64,000 bases of DNA from WTKD01 sp965243525 (GTDB taxonomy: Bacteria > Spirochaetota > Spirochaetia > WTKD01). The DNA lies in NCBI GenBank assembly GCA_965243525.1, contig OZ251568.1, positions 806,001 through 870,000 of the forward strand. Direction: 5' to 3'. The notes under the pieces were generated by a model that ran no database searches, was not told the origin of the DNA, and was given only the letters and a program-made list of their open reading frames with translations. A program made the translations under genes and the position numbers. Positions 43,852 through 52,743 of the stretch are shown one piece after another (position 1 is the first letter of the stretch; every line of letters starts with the position of its first letter).

Positions 43852-44619
43852 GTGAATCGGCTTTTATTATGCAACATCCTTCTATGCTCTGCAGTATTTT
43901 TGCACGCAGAAACCCGCTCCTTTCAAATAGATGATATCACTCTTTATTTTCATTTGACAAACTTGGAAACAGAGCAAGCACCATATACCTTTCAAGACCA
44001 TGTGATATTTACCTATCGCACCTATGAACCAATTCGCGGAATCGCTGTTGCCTTCGCACAAGAATCCTTTCAAAACCGTTATGTGTTCTCACAAAGTTAC
44101 ACAAAGCATGATCTCTACTATGCTGCCATACCAAAACAGCTTTTCTCTTCCAATTACATTGAATATCAATACATCGTCGATGGCGTACAAATCAGCGACC
44201 CTGCAAACCCATCAATGAAATTTTTGCAGTATGGAACAACAGTATCAATTGCAACACTCGATAAACAAACTACTCAACTTGTAGCAGCAGAACAGTCACC
44301 CGCTCCTACAACATTTTCAATCGACTTTGCCAATTCCAGTTCTGCAAGTGTCCAAACGATCTTTAACGATACGTATACCGTGCAAGAGAAGTCCCCTTCC
44401 TATGTATCAATAGTTGGCAGCTTCAACGGATGGGAGATATTTTTTAACCCACTTGAACAGCCCTACACGCAATTCTTCACAACGACCATACCCCTTCCTT
44501 CTGGTACGACGTATTACTATTTTTTTGTAGACGGGCAGCGCATCCTTGACCCAGACAACCCAAACACTGCCTTTGACAATATCCGTGGACATATGGTATC
44601 AGTACACAAGATACCATAA
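43852..44619 (+). CDS. Secreted protein with two CBM48/isoamylase-N-like domains
   Basis: A 255-residue protein with a signal peptide (MNRLLLCNILLCSAVFLHAE). The C-terminal part YVSIVGSFNGWEIFFNPLEQP... LPSGTTYYYFFVDGQRILDPDNPNT is the classic glycogen-binding pattern of the AMPK/GlgB-type E-set domain. A second, more diverged copy precedes it (YRTYEPIRGIAVAFAQESF... IEYQYIVDGVQISDPANPS). No catalytic domain is attached. It may bind storage or external polysaccharide in the periplasm, or simply use the fold as a scaffold. Start is GTG 43852; the next gene starts one base after its stop, so the two are coupled. Confidence 0.82.
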   Translation: MNRLLLCNILLCSAVFLHAETRSFQIDDITLYFHLTNLETEQAPYTFQDHVIFTYRTYEPIRGIAVAFAQESFQNRYVFSQSYTKHDLYYAAIPKQLFSSNYIEYQYIVDGVQISDPANPSMKFLQYGTTVSIATLDKQTTQLVAAEQSPAPTTFSIDFANSSSASVQTIFNDTYTVQEKSPSYVSIVGSFNGWEIFFNPLEQPYTQFFTTTIPLPSGTTYYYFFVDGQRILDPDNPNTAFDNIRGHMVSVHKIP

Positions 44620-44620
44620 C

Positions 44621-45106
44621 ATGAAAATTCATCTGCGCATAAAAAAACAAACCGAGACCACATTGATTGCAACATTAAACCCCACCTTTCGCTTTTTCAG
44701 TGGTTTTTTAGCACTCTTATTAGGAACTGTCATCATTCGCTCAAAGGAATTTGCCATCCTTCCAACAACACTGTGTTTGTTTTCCTTGCTTTCAACCGGA
44801 TATTTTGAAACATGGATTTGTGACAAAACAAGCAACACGATACGTCACAAAATGGGCCTCCTTATTCCTTTCAAACACCTAACAATTCCACTTGAAACCA
44901 TCGCTTCAATTGGATACATCCCCATACCACGTGGTCGAGGATTTACGTCACGAACCCTATCTCGATCTGTTATCACAACCACCGATGGAAAACTAATCAC
45001 TATTGAGATCACTCCCCAAAAAAACAGCGGTATCGCCAGCACTTTTGCAGAATTCTTAGATATTCGCTTTGACAATGATATCGAAATTACTACGGCTAAA
45101 TTTTAA
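44621..45106 (+). CDS. Hypothetical membrane protein (161 aa), PH-like cytosolic part
   Basis: MKIHLRIKK precedes two adjacent hydrophobic helices (FRFFSGFLALLLGTVII and FAILPTTLCLFSLLSTGYF), after which a beta-rich domain (SNTIRHKMGLLIPFKHLTIPLETIASIGYI... VITTTDGKLITIEI) resembles the bacterial PH-like fold of small membrane proteins. The family is not recognised. It follows the secreted CBM48-like protein after a single base and ends in a convergent gap with the peptide ABC operon. That gap contains a TGATGAA-CT-TTCATCA hairpin at 45142-45157. Confidence 0.72.
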   Translation: MKIHLRIKKQTETTLIATLNPTFRFFSGFLALLLGTVIIRSKEFAILPTTLCLFSLLSTGYFETWICDKTSNTIRHKMGLLIPFKHLTIPLETIASIGYIPIPRGRGFTSRTLSRSVITTTDGKLITIEITPQKNSGIASTFAEFLDIRFDNDIEITTAKF

Positions 45107-45164
45107 GCAGCAGCTCACCTGTCGATCAGAAATTAGATGATTGATGAACTTTCATCATTAGGGT

Positions 45165-46193
45165 TTAGGGAAGATTAATAAGGACGTGATCAACCTTATC
45201 ATGGTGCAAAAAACAGGCAACTTTATGATTATCAGCCATCTTTGCCAAGTGCGGATTTTCCTGCTTACATTTGTCCATACGCAAAGGGCAACGATCATAA
45301 AACACGCAGCCACGATGTATTTTGTCGGGGGATGGCACTTCTCCGCCAAGAATAACACGTTTCCTTTGCTTTTCCTCTTTTGGATCGGGGACAGGAACCG
45401 CAGATAAGAGTGCCTTTGTATATGGGTGGAGTGGATTCTGAAATAACTCTTCAGTATCACCCTCTTCGACAATGCGCCCAAGATACATAACTGCTGTTCT
45501 ATTGGTAATATACCGAACCACCGCAAGATCGTGCGCAATAAAAATATAGGTTAGCTTGTAGACATCCTGTAGTTTTCGCAATAAATTGATAATCTGTGCT
45601 TGAATCGAAACATCAAGCGCACTCACCGCTTCATCAGCAACCAATAATTCTGGATTCAAAGCAAGCGAACGAGCAATCCCAATACGCTGGCGTTGCCCTC
45701 CAGAAAATTCATGTGGATATCGATTCTCATATTGCGGGGACAATCCTACTTGCTCCATGAGTGAAGCGACTTTGTCCCTGATCTCTTTTTTGGATTCATG
45801 TAGTTTGTTTCTGCGATTATGGATGTGGAGTGGCTCTGCAATGATATTGCCCGCTGTCATTCTTGGATCAAGCGATGAATAAGGATCTTGAAAAATCATT
45901 TGAATTTCCTTACGTACAGGAAGCATTTCTTTAAATGTCAGAGGGAGAATATCTTTTCCCTTCCAAAAAACGCTGCCGGCGGCCGCTTTCACCAGTTTCA
46001 CAAGTGCCCGTGCGGTACTTGATTTTCCACATCCCGATTCTCCAACAAGTCCAAGTATTTCGCCTTCATACAAATCAAAGGAAATAGAATCAACCGCATA
46101 TATCTGGCCAACAACCCGCTTGAAGAGCGTCCCTTTCAAAATTGGATAATGCACCGACAGATTTTGTACTTCAAGTAATTTCTTATGCGCCAT
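45165..46193 (-). CDS. oppF: Oligopeptide ABC transporter ATPase (OppF-like), system 1
   Basis: A 342-residue ATPase with GESGCGKSSTARALVKL (Walker A), FSGGQRQRIGIARSLA (signature) and LLVADEAVSALDVSIQAQI (Walker B). The C-terminal oligopeptide-type extension is complete, with Cys in GCVFYDRCP, MDKCKQ and VACFLHH, which in this family ligates a metal or 4Fe-4S cluster. It works with OppD to power peptide import. AAGGA eight bases before the ATG at 46193 chooses that start over ATG 46208; the gene overlaps oppD by 11 bases. Last gene of a five-gene oppABCDF operon. Confidence 0.95.
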   Translation of the reverse strand: MAHKKLLEVQNLSVHYPILKGTLFKRVVGQIYAVDSISFDLYEGEILGLVGESGCGKSSTARALVKLVKAAAGSVFWKGKDILPLTFKEMLPVRKEIQMIFQDPYSSLDPRMTAGNIIAEPLHIHNRRNKLHESKKEIRDKVASLMEQVGLSPQYENRYPHEFSGGQRQRIGIARSLALNPELLVADEAVSALDVSIQAQIINLLRKLQDVYKLTYIFIAHDLAVVRYITNRTAVMYLGRIVEEGDTEELFQNPLHPYTKALLSAVPVPDPKEEKQRKRVILGGEVPSPDKIHRGCVFYDRCPLRMDKCKQENPHLAKMADNHKVACFLHHDKVDHVLINLP

Positions 46194-47169
46194 GCTGTTT
46201 TCCTTCATACAACCAACAGCTCACCTCTCTAGTGGGGTCAATGGCTGTTATTTCAGGATACTCCTTTGTACAAACTTCCTTTACCTGGCCGCAACGCGGA
46301 GCGAAGGGACATCCTGGAGGCAAATTTACCAATAATGGCGGTTGCCCCGGTATTGTATAGAGTTCTTTTTTTTCAGATGCATCTGCCCGTGGAATAGATG
46401 CAAGCAATCCTCGGGTATAGGGATGCTTCGGTGTCTCAAAGATATCTTCGGTGCTTCCCTTTTCAACAATCTTTCCTGCATACATGACATGCACTCGGTC
46501 AGAGAATCCTGCAACTACGCCAAGATCATGGGTAATAAGCATCACCGATGTGTGCAGTTTGTCTTTCAGGTCGTGGAATAACTCCATAACCTGTGCCTGT
46601 ATGGTGACATCAAGTGCAGTAGTTGGTTCATCAGCAATAATTAACTCAGGTTCACAACTAATTGCCATTGCAATCATAATACGCTGCCGCATGCCTCCTG
46701 AAAACTGATGAGGATAGTCGTTGATTCGAACCTCTGGCTTTGGTACACCAGTAAGTCGTAATAACTCTATTGCCTTGTCTTTAGCATCACGTTTCGAAAA
46801 TCCAAGATGCCGTTTTATCACTTCCGTAAGTTGGGTTGAAATTCGCAAAAAAGGATTCAAGGAAGTCATGGGGTCTTGAAAAATCATTGCGATCTTGCTT
46901 CCACGAAGATCACACATGTATTTTTCATTCTGCTCGAGAAGGTTAACCCCTTCATAGAAAATGCCGCCACTCACCGAGGTTCCCTTTCCTCGCGGAAGAA
47001 GCCCCATAATACTCATTCCGGTTACCGTTTTTCCTGAGCCAGACTCCCCTACGATTCCCAAAACCTCGCCTTTTTGCACAGAAAAGTTTACATCATTGAC
47101 CGCTTCTACCGTTCCATTGTCTGTCTTAAACTGTGTTCTTAAATGTTCAACTCGTAAAATTGTATTCAT
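46183..47169 (-). CDS. oppD: Oligopeptide ABC transporter ATPase (OppD-like), system 1
   Basis: A 328-residue ATPase: GESGSGKTVTGMSIMGLLP, FSGGMRQRIMIAMAISCEPELIIADEPTTALDVTIQ, and a complete C-terminal Cys cluster (GCPFAPRCGQVKEVC and SCWLYEG). The ATG overlaps the oppC stop (ATGA). Pairs with OppF as the asymmetric ATPase dimer below OppBC. Confidence 0.95.
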   Translation of the reverse strand: MNTILRVEHLRTQFKTDNGTVEAVNDVNFSVQKGEVLGIVGESGSGKTVTGMSIMGLLPRGKGTSVSGGIFYEGVNLLEQNEKYMCDLRGSKIAMIFQDPMTSLNPFLRISTQLTEVIKRHLGFSKRDAKDKAIELLRLTGVPKPEVRINDYPHQFSGGMRQRIMIAMAISCEPELIIADEPTTALDVTIQAQVMELFHDLKDKLHTSVMLITHDLGVVAGFSDRVHVMYAGKIVEKGSTEDIFETPKHPYTRGLLASIPRADASEKKELYTIPGQPPLLVNLPPGCPFAPRCGQVKEVCTKEYPEITAIDPTREVSCWLYEGKQHGA

Positions 47170-48275
47170 CGTTCGTCGTATTTACTCTTTGGATCAAATG
47201 CATCACGTAGCCCATCGCCTAAAAAGTTGATAGAAAGCAAAAATAATGACATCGTGACCGATGGAAAAAAGAGTCTCCATGGGGCTACATTCATTGCACC
47301 GACCGCATCAGAAATAAGCGTCCCCCAAGATGCATAAGGGGCAGAAATACCAAGCCCTAAAAATGATAGGAATGATTCCAAAAGAATGAAAGCAGGAACA
47401 CGTAATGTTCCAAAAATAATGATGATTCCCAATGAATTTGGAATAAGGTGTTTTCCGATGATTGTAAACATAGATGCCCCGGAACAACGTGCTGCATCAA
47501 TGTATTCATGGTTTTTTAAACTTATAACTTGCCCGCGAACCACTCGAGAGGCCGTCAACCAACTCATAATGGCAAGCGCAAAAAAGAGATTGAAAATATT
47601 ACTCCCAAAGACAGCCATAAAAATAATGACTAAGAGCATATATGGTAGGCTATAGAGAATGTCTACAATACGCATCATCAGAGAATCAAAAAATCCTCCA
47701 AGATATCCAGCAAGAGCTCCAAAAAATACCCCTATAAGCATCGAGGTGAGAGCACCGATGATGCCAACTGCGATGGACACTTGACTGCCGTATACAACAC
47801 GACTTAAAAGATCACGGCCCAGATAGTCTGTTCCGAATACGTATTTTCTGTGGTGTACGAGAACTTCTTCTCCATTTATAACCGCGAGTTCCGTGTCGAT
47901 ACGCTCTTCAATAGAAGCAAGAACTGCTTGTTCTTCAGCATTTAATTCGCTGCGGCCATCTTTTGCAGCAAATGACACCATAAGGTTGTATTCTCGCTCA
48001 TACCACAGCTCCCCTGCAATACGCCCAAACGAAGGAGGAAGGTCACGATGCTCAATGACCTGAAAACGATACGAATATAGGGGCAATAATGGCGCAAAAA
48101 GCGCAAGGAGAACATAGACTACGACTACTCCCAAGCCAATCATAGCAAGTATATTTTTTCTCAATCGGAGAAAGGCTTCTTTTGTCAAGCTTCTTGGCGG
48201 GATATCTTGCGACGTAATGATCTGCGTTGCACGATCAAGATTTGATTGATCAGTTTTCATTGATGCTTGATTCAT
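47166..48275 (-). CDS. oppC: Oligopeptide ABC transporter permease (OppC-like), system 1, with large insertion
   Basis: A 369-residue permease. The first helix (ILAMIGLGVVVVYVLLALFAPLLPLY) is followed by about 95 residues predicted to be periplasmic (YRFQVIEHRDLPPSFGRIAGEL... LNAEEQAVLASIEERID...) before the usual FGTDYLGRDLLSRVVYG signature. The core has five more helices and the EAA-type loop RCSGASMFTIIGKHLIPNSLG. Typical OppC is about 300 residues, so the insertion is notable. ATGA overlaps link it to oppB and oppD. Confidence 0.94.
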   Translation of the reverse strand: MNQASMKTDQSNLDRATQIITSQDIPPRSLTKEAFLRLRKNILAMIGLGVVVVYVLLALFAPLLPLYSYRFQVIEHRDLPPSFGRIAGELWYEREYNLMVSFAAKDGRSELNAEEQAVLASIEERIDTELAVINGEEVLVHHRKYVFGTDYLGRDLLSRVVYGSQVSIAVGIIGALTSMLIGVFFGALAGYLGGFFDSLMMRIVDILYSLPYMLLVIIFMAVFGSNIFNLFFALAIMSWLTASRVVRGQVISLKNHEYIDAARCSGASMFTIIGKHLIPNSLGIIIIFGTLRVPAFILLESFLSFLGLGISAPYASWGTLISDAVGAMNVAPWRLFFPSVTMSLFLLSINFLGDGLRDAFDPKSKYDER

Positions 48276-49216
48276 GAATAACTAATCCTTGGATCAAGAA
48301 TTCCATAGATAACATCTACAATCAGGTTTAATATAATCAATATTGTTGAATAGATGATGACTGTACCCATAATCATGGTATAGTCACGGTTAAATGCCGA
48401 TTGTACAAAAAACCTTCCAATACCTGGAACACGAAATATGGTTTCAACAACAACTGATCCTGTTAAAAGCGCAGCTGTGATGGGTCCCAGATAACTAGTC
48501 ACCGGAAGCATGGCACCTTTAAGCACATGGCGTATCGTGATATAAAATGGAGACAACCCCTTTGCCATGGCTGTACGTACGTAATCACTTTGCAATACTT
48601 CAATGGTGCTTGCACGAGATAATCGTGCTAATGCGGCTATATAATATAATGACAAGGATACGACCGGAAGAATCAGCGTAATTGCTCCATTTCGGCCTCC
48701 TATCCACCCTGATGTGGGGAGAAGTTGCCATTGTAATGCAAAAAAATACATCAATACTGGTCCAACGACAAACACCGGTATCGAGATACCAAAAACCGCT
48801 AAAAGCATAACAGAGTAATCGTACATGGAATTTTTTCGATACCCTGCAGTAACCCCCATGCTAACCCCCAATAACATTGCTAGTAACAGAGTACAAAACG
48901 AAAGCAACATCGAATTTGGAAGGCTCCCAAACAAATACTCACCCACTGAACGATCAGCATAGCGAAAGGAAGGGCCAAGATCTCCTTGCAAGAGATTAAA
49001 TACGTACCGTCCGTATTGCATAAGCATTGACTCGTCAAGATGATATTTTGCTTCAAGATTACGAAGTATTTGTTCAGGGACCGCTTTCTCAAAATCGAAT
49101 GGTCCTCCAGGAGCAAGTCGAATGAAGAAAAAGCAAATAGTAACAACTACAAACAACGTAGGGATCGTGCTCAATGATCTGCGGATAATATAACTTATCA
49201 TGCTTTTATTTAGCAT
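48272..49216 (-). CDS. oppB: Oligopeptide ABC transporter permease (OppB-like), system 1
   Basis: Up to 314 residues. ISYIIRRSLSTIPTLFVVVTICFFFIRLAPGGPFD is the canonical OppB N-terminus, with six helices and a loop TAMAKGLSPFYITIRHVLKGAMLPVTSYLG containing the EAA-like motif. The family start is probably MISYIIRR (ATG 49201), but neither it nor the ATG at 49216 has a ribosome site. It follows oppA across a 180-base gap with a strong terminator-like hairpin, so transcription reaching it must read through. Confidence 0.93.
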   Translation of the reverse strand: MLNKSMISYIIRRSLSTIPTLFVVVTICFFFIRLAPGGPFDFEKAVPEQILRNLEAKYHLDESMLMQYGRYVFNLLQGDLGPSFRYADRSVGEYLFGSLPNSMLLSFCTLLLAMLLGVSMGVTAGYRKNSMYDYSVMLLAVFGISIPVFVVGPVLMYFFALQWQLLPTSGWIGGRNGAITLILPVVSLSLYYIAALARLSRASTIEVLQSDYVRTAMAKGLSPFYITIRHVLKGAMLPVTSYLGPITAALLTGSVVVETIFRVPGIGRFFVQSAFNRDYTMIMGTVIIYSTILIILNLIVDVIYGILDPRISYS

Positions 49217-49342
49217 ATCATGTAGACAAGAATTCTAGCAATACTAGATTAACGTATAGGTGAGGGGCCAGTATACCCCTCAGAAATGCTGTTTTAAGAC
49301 TGAGAATCCCTACAGCGTGAAGAATAGCTCTGACAGTTAATT

Positions 49343-49377
49343 AAAAAAAAAGCCCTCCTGAAACAGGAAGGCTTTTT
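49343..49377 (-). terminator. Terminator/attenuator between oppA and oppB
   Basis: On the minus strand AAAAGCC-T-TCCTG and CAGGA-GGGCTTTT form a long stem with a 3-base loop, followed by nine T in a row (plus-strand A-run 49343-49351). It should end most oppA transcripts and allow some read-through into oppBCDF. Confidence 0.88.
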
Positions 49378-49397
49378 GTACCGTGGTACTGTAAAGA

Positions 49398-50963
49398 TTA
49401 ATGTGAAGCTACTTCACCAACTGGATGCTGATCCATTACGTTTTTATACCAACCACTCCATGAATCAAGATCAATAAGATTGTTTACGGCATAGTAATAG
49501 ATTGGAATAATCGCCTGATCTTCCGAAATAAGAAGTGTTTCTGCTTCTGCAAGCAAATCAAGACGCTTTTGATTTTCGACCTGCTCTAACGCTTCAAAGA
49601 TTAATCGATCATATTCGGAATTGCTGTATCGTCCCCCATTCATTGCGTTTCCAGAAACGAAGAGGTCCAAAAAAGTGTTTGGATCGTAGTAATCACCTGC
49701 CCAACCGGCACGTGCTACTTGAAAAGTACCTTCACGACGAGTCGCGAGATAGGTTTTCCATTCTTCATTCTTTAGCACAACATTAATACCAAGGTTTTCA
49801 TTCCACTGCTGTTGTATGTATTCAGCGATTGTCTTGTGACCTTCACTCGTGTTGTAAAGAATTTCAAGCTCAGGAAATCCTTCACCATTTGGAAATCCTG
49901 CATCAGCCAAGAGACGGCGTGCTGCAGCAACATCGAGCCTATTTCCCTTTATTTGACTGTATCCAGTTATCGGAGGAACAATACCATTTGCAGAAACTTG
50001 TCCGCCTCGAGTAACTTGATCGACCAAAAGATCTCTGTCAAATGCCATCGAAAGCGCCTTGCGTACGCGCACATCGTCAAAGGGTTCTTTTTCAGTCTGG
50101 ATGACATAGTAATAGGTGATAAACGCAGGGTTGTTGTGATAGTCGTTACGTACCTTTACCTGATCAATCTGATCCAATGGTACCGTGGTTACCCAGTCTA
50201 TTTCCGCATTCTCGTACATAGTATGCGCAGTATTTTCATCTTCAACCGGCAAGAATGCTACTCGATCAGTTTTTACTTTGTCTTGATTCCAATACGTATC
50301 ACTCTTCCTCAAAACCAATTGCTCTTGAGGTGACCATTCTTCCAACTCATAGGGCCCATTGGTTACGATGTTTTCTGGTCGTGTCCAATCACTGCCATAT
50401 TCTTCAATAGCATGCGTTGGAGCAACCCAAAACGAATAATGCGTCAATGCTTTGATAACATAAGGAGCGGGTCCAATAGTCTCAAACTGAAAGGTGCGAT
50501 TATCTAATGCACGTACTTTTACAGCTTCTGGTCCTGCTTCACCACTGTTGTATGCATTAGCACCAGCGATCAACTGAGCAGGAAACCATGCATAGGGAGC
50601 TGCGGTTTCTGGATTAAGAATACGAAGCCACGAATCAACAAACTGATGCGCGGTAACTGGCGTGCCATCACTCCAAACAGCATCATCACGCAACGTAAAT
50701 GTATACGTTGTTGCATCATCACTGATAGTCCAACTCTCCGCTACTCCTGGAGCAGGTAGAGCATCCTCAGGATTAGGAACAACCAAGCCCTCGAACAATC
50801 CCATAACGATACGGTGTTCAGGAACACCACTCATTAAATGGATATCAAGTGTTTCTGGTTCAGCACCATTTCCAAGAATAAATGTTTCTTCTACATCCCC
50901 TGCTGCAAACAGTGCAGAAGCGGCAAGTAAGATGACACCTACTTTTAACAAAAATGTATTCAT
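49398..50963 (-). CDS. oppA: Oligopeptide-binding protein (OppA-like), system 1
   Basis: A 521-residue periplasmic binding protein of SBP family 5. The signal peptide ends SALFAAGDVEE without a lipobox Cys. FILGNGAEPETLDIHLMSGVPEHRIVMGLFEGLV, AESWTISDDATTYTFTLRDDAVWSDGTPVTAHQFVDSW and VRKALSMAFDRDLLVDQV are canonical for OppA, and the length is typical. AGGAGG six bases before the ATG at 50963 sets the start; 17 further codons are open upstream. A promoter is visible at 51056-51085 and a terminator follows the stop, so it can be made in excess. Confidence 0.96.
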   Translation of the reverse strand: MNTFLLKVGVILLAASALFAAGDVEETFILGNGAEPETLDIHLMSGVPEHRIVMGLFEGLVVPNPEDALPAPGVAESWTISDDATTYTFTLRDDAVWSDGTPVTAHQFVDSWLRILNPETAAPYAWFPAQLIAGANAYNSGEAGPEAVKVRALDNRTFQFETIGPAPYVIKALTHYSFWVAPTHAIEEYGSDWTRPENIVTNGPYELEEWSPQEQLVLRKSDTYWNQDKVKTDRVAFLPVEDENTAHTMYENAEIDWVTTVPLDQIDQVKVRNDYHNNPAFITYYYVIQTEKEPFDDVRVRKALSMAFDRDLLVDQVTRGGQVSANGIVPPITGYSQIKGNRLDVAAARRLLADAGFPNGEGFPELEILYNTSEGHKTIAEYIQQQWNENLGINVVLKNEEWKTYLATRREGTFQVARAGWAGDYYDPNTFLDLFVSGNAMNGGRYSNSEYDRLIFEALEQVENQKRLDLLAEAETLLISEDQAIIPIYYYAVNNLIDLDSWSGWYKNVMDQHPVGEVASH

Positions 50964-51055
50964 ATATACCTCCTGAATTAATTTGTACTGCATCAAACCG
51001 TAGTACAGATACACCAGACATACAGATCTGAAGCAGTATATTCTTGTATTCTAAT

Positions 51056-51085
51056 ATGATATCATCAAATATCAATTATAGTCAA
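51056..51085 (-). promoter_or_regulatory. Promoter of oppA
   Basis: Minus-strand TTGACT (51080-51085) and TATCAT (51056-51061), spacer 18. The -10 lies inside ATGATATCAT (51056-51065), a palindrome that could serve as an operator. The leader would be about 90 bases. Confidence 0.5.
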
Positions 51086-51211
51086 GTTAGCAGCCTTGAA
51101 TGTTTGATATATAGTTTATTCCCATTTGGTAATATTCAATCTAGATATACACAAAGAAGTATTTTTGCCTTGTTTAGGGAACTGCGTGTTAATTTCTTGT
51201 TACAGACAGAT

Positions 51212-52366
51212 TTAAGAATCTTCGTTTTGAGGAATAACCATAAGCACCATGTCAACTTGATCTCTTCCTCTCAGATCACCATTCGATGTTCCAATGAACA
51301 AATGGCCGTAATCATCGACTCCCAGAGCACGAATACGTCCGAATTCACCCTCTAGCAGAAACTCCTGCTCAACAACACGATCTTTCTCGAGCTTCATTCG
51401 CAGTATTGACTGCCCCCGTAAGTTCGCAACAAACAGATTGTTCGTCCATGTTGGAATCCATTGCGATGTGTAGAACAGTCCCATACTGGGCGCAATTGCA
51501 GGGGTATATTCAACAATAGGAGTGATCATACCAGCTCGCTCGAGGCTGTGGTGAATAATCGGCCACCCATAATTTGCTCCCGGCTGGATGAGGTTAATCT
51601 CATCCCCTCCCCCTGCACGATCATATCCCGACGGTCCATGTTCAATCCCATAAATTGAACCGGTCACCGGATGCACAGCTAGTCCTTGGGGATTTCTGTG
51701 TCCATAAGAATATATTTCTGGCAAAATTCCCGCACGGCCAACAAACGGATTATCTCGAGGAATTCCGCCGTCCCGGGTTAACCGTATCAATTTTCCATGC
51801 AAGGTGCTTTGATCTTGTGCCAAATCAAGATTCCCGCGCTCACCTAACGAAAAAAGTAGCGTTCCATCAGGCAAAATGACTACTGCACTTCCATAATGCT
51901 TATTTGCACCAACTGGATCCGCATCGTATAAGATCTTTTCATCCGCCCAACCACCAACACCATCCTTAAACCGGGATAACCGTGTCACTATTCCTGCTCG
52001 AGTTTCAACGGTGTAAACCGCATAAAGCAATTTATTAAGGCGATATTGCGGATCTGGAACAACATCCAACAACCCACCCTGCCCCACTGCGTAGATATTT
52101 CGAAACACATGGTAGGGTGTAGCGTCGAAAATTCCATCACGATAGGTATAGACAGCTCCACCTCTTTCGGCAATCAACATGTTCCCATTCCCGAGGTTTT
52201 CTATATCACTTATGACATGTAGTCGATTTGCAATAACAGAAACTTGGAAGACCTGTGATCCCAACATCGACATAGACGTATAGGTTGTCTGTGCAAACAA
52301 CCCTTTCGGACATAAAAGAGCAAAAAGAAGGAGACAAATGCTCCATTTATACTCTGCTTTTTTCAT
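51212..52366 (-). CDS. Secreted PQQ-type sugar dehydrogenase (GSDH/YliI-like)
   Basis: A 384-residue exported protein with signal peptide (MKKAEYKWSICLLLFALLCPKGLFAQ). The mature part is the six-bladed propeller of soluble aldose dehydrogenases: MLIAERGGAVYTY, GGLLDVVPDPQY, LYAVYTVETR, HYGSAVVILPDGTLLFSLGERG, EIYSYGHRNPQGLAVHP and IEHGPSGYDRAGGGDEINLI carry the family's metal and PQQ contacts. Such enzymes oxidise sugars in the periplasm when PQQ is available; PQQ synthesis genes are not in the window, so cofactor supply is open. The reading frame extends six codons upstream from a GTG; ATG 52366 precedes the positively charged signal start and is preferred. Confidence 0.85.
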   Translation of the reverse strand: MKKAEYKWSICLLLFALLCPKGLFAQTTYTSMSMLGSQVFQVSVIANRLHVISDIENLGNGNMLIAERGGAVYTYRDGIFDATPYHVFRNIYAVGQGGLLDVVPDPQYRLNKLLYAVYTVETRAGIVTRLSRFKDGVGGWADEKILYDADPVGANKHYGSAVVILPDGTLLFSLGERGNLDLAQDQSTLHGKLIRLTRDGGIPRDNPFVGRAGILPEIYSYGHRNPQGLAVHPVTGSIYGIEHGPSGYDRAGGGDEINLIQPGANYGWPIIHHSLERAGMITPIVEYTPAIAPSMGLFYTSQWIPTWTNNLFVANLRGQSILRMKLEKDRVVEQEFLLEGEFGRIRALGVDDYGHLFIGTSNGDLRGRDQVDMVLMVIPQNEDS

Positions 52367-52384
52367 TACACAAAAGGCTAGCAC

Positions 52385-52690
52385 AGATATTCTTATCCAG
52401 CAAGTTCACTGCACTCTTTCAAAATACCTAATTACTCCATGATATCTAATTTTAGTATATGCAAAGATTGTGTGTTTTTTACACAGTGTGTCATTTTTGG
52501 TATCCCAGAGGGTATATACTGACCAATTGTTTCATTTTTACACAGCGGGTACAGTTTTATGCGCACCTGTGTACTTTTTACACAAAATCATCCAGGAATA
52601 CCCCGGAGAGCTTATTTCTTGAAAGAAGAATCAGTTTTTAACTATCTATTATATCAATAATTACGAACTCTTTCATTGTTATTTTTGTTT
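52385..52690. promoter_or_regulatory. Upstream region of hsp20 with repeated TGTGT..ACACA elements
   Basis: No gene is seen in these 306 bases. TTTTTACACA occurs at 52476-52485, 52535-52544 and 52575-52584. In the first and third copies it is half of an inverted repeat, TGTGT (52471 and 52568) with 5 and 7 bases to ACACA; the second is a half-site. They lie about 240, 178 and 142 bases before the predicted sigma-54 start point, the usual range for activator-binding sites. Confidence 0.5.
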
Positions 52691-52707
52691 TTGGCACAAT
52701 ATTTGCA
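52691..52707 (+). promoter_or_regulatory. Sigma-54 (-24/-12) promoter of hsp20
   Basis: TTGGCAC-AATAT-TTGCA has the invariant GG (52693-52694) and GC (52705-52706) at the required spacing, and TGGCAC-N5-TTGC matches the sigma-54 consensus. Transcription should start near 52718, 26 bases before the ATG. Confidence 0.82.
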
Positions 52708-52743
52708 TATGTATATATGTAAGATTACTAAGGAGGTTACAAT

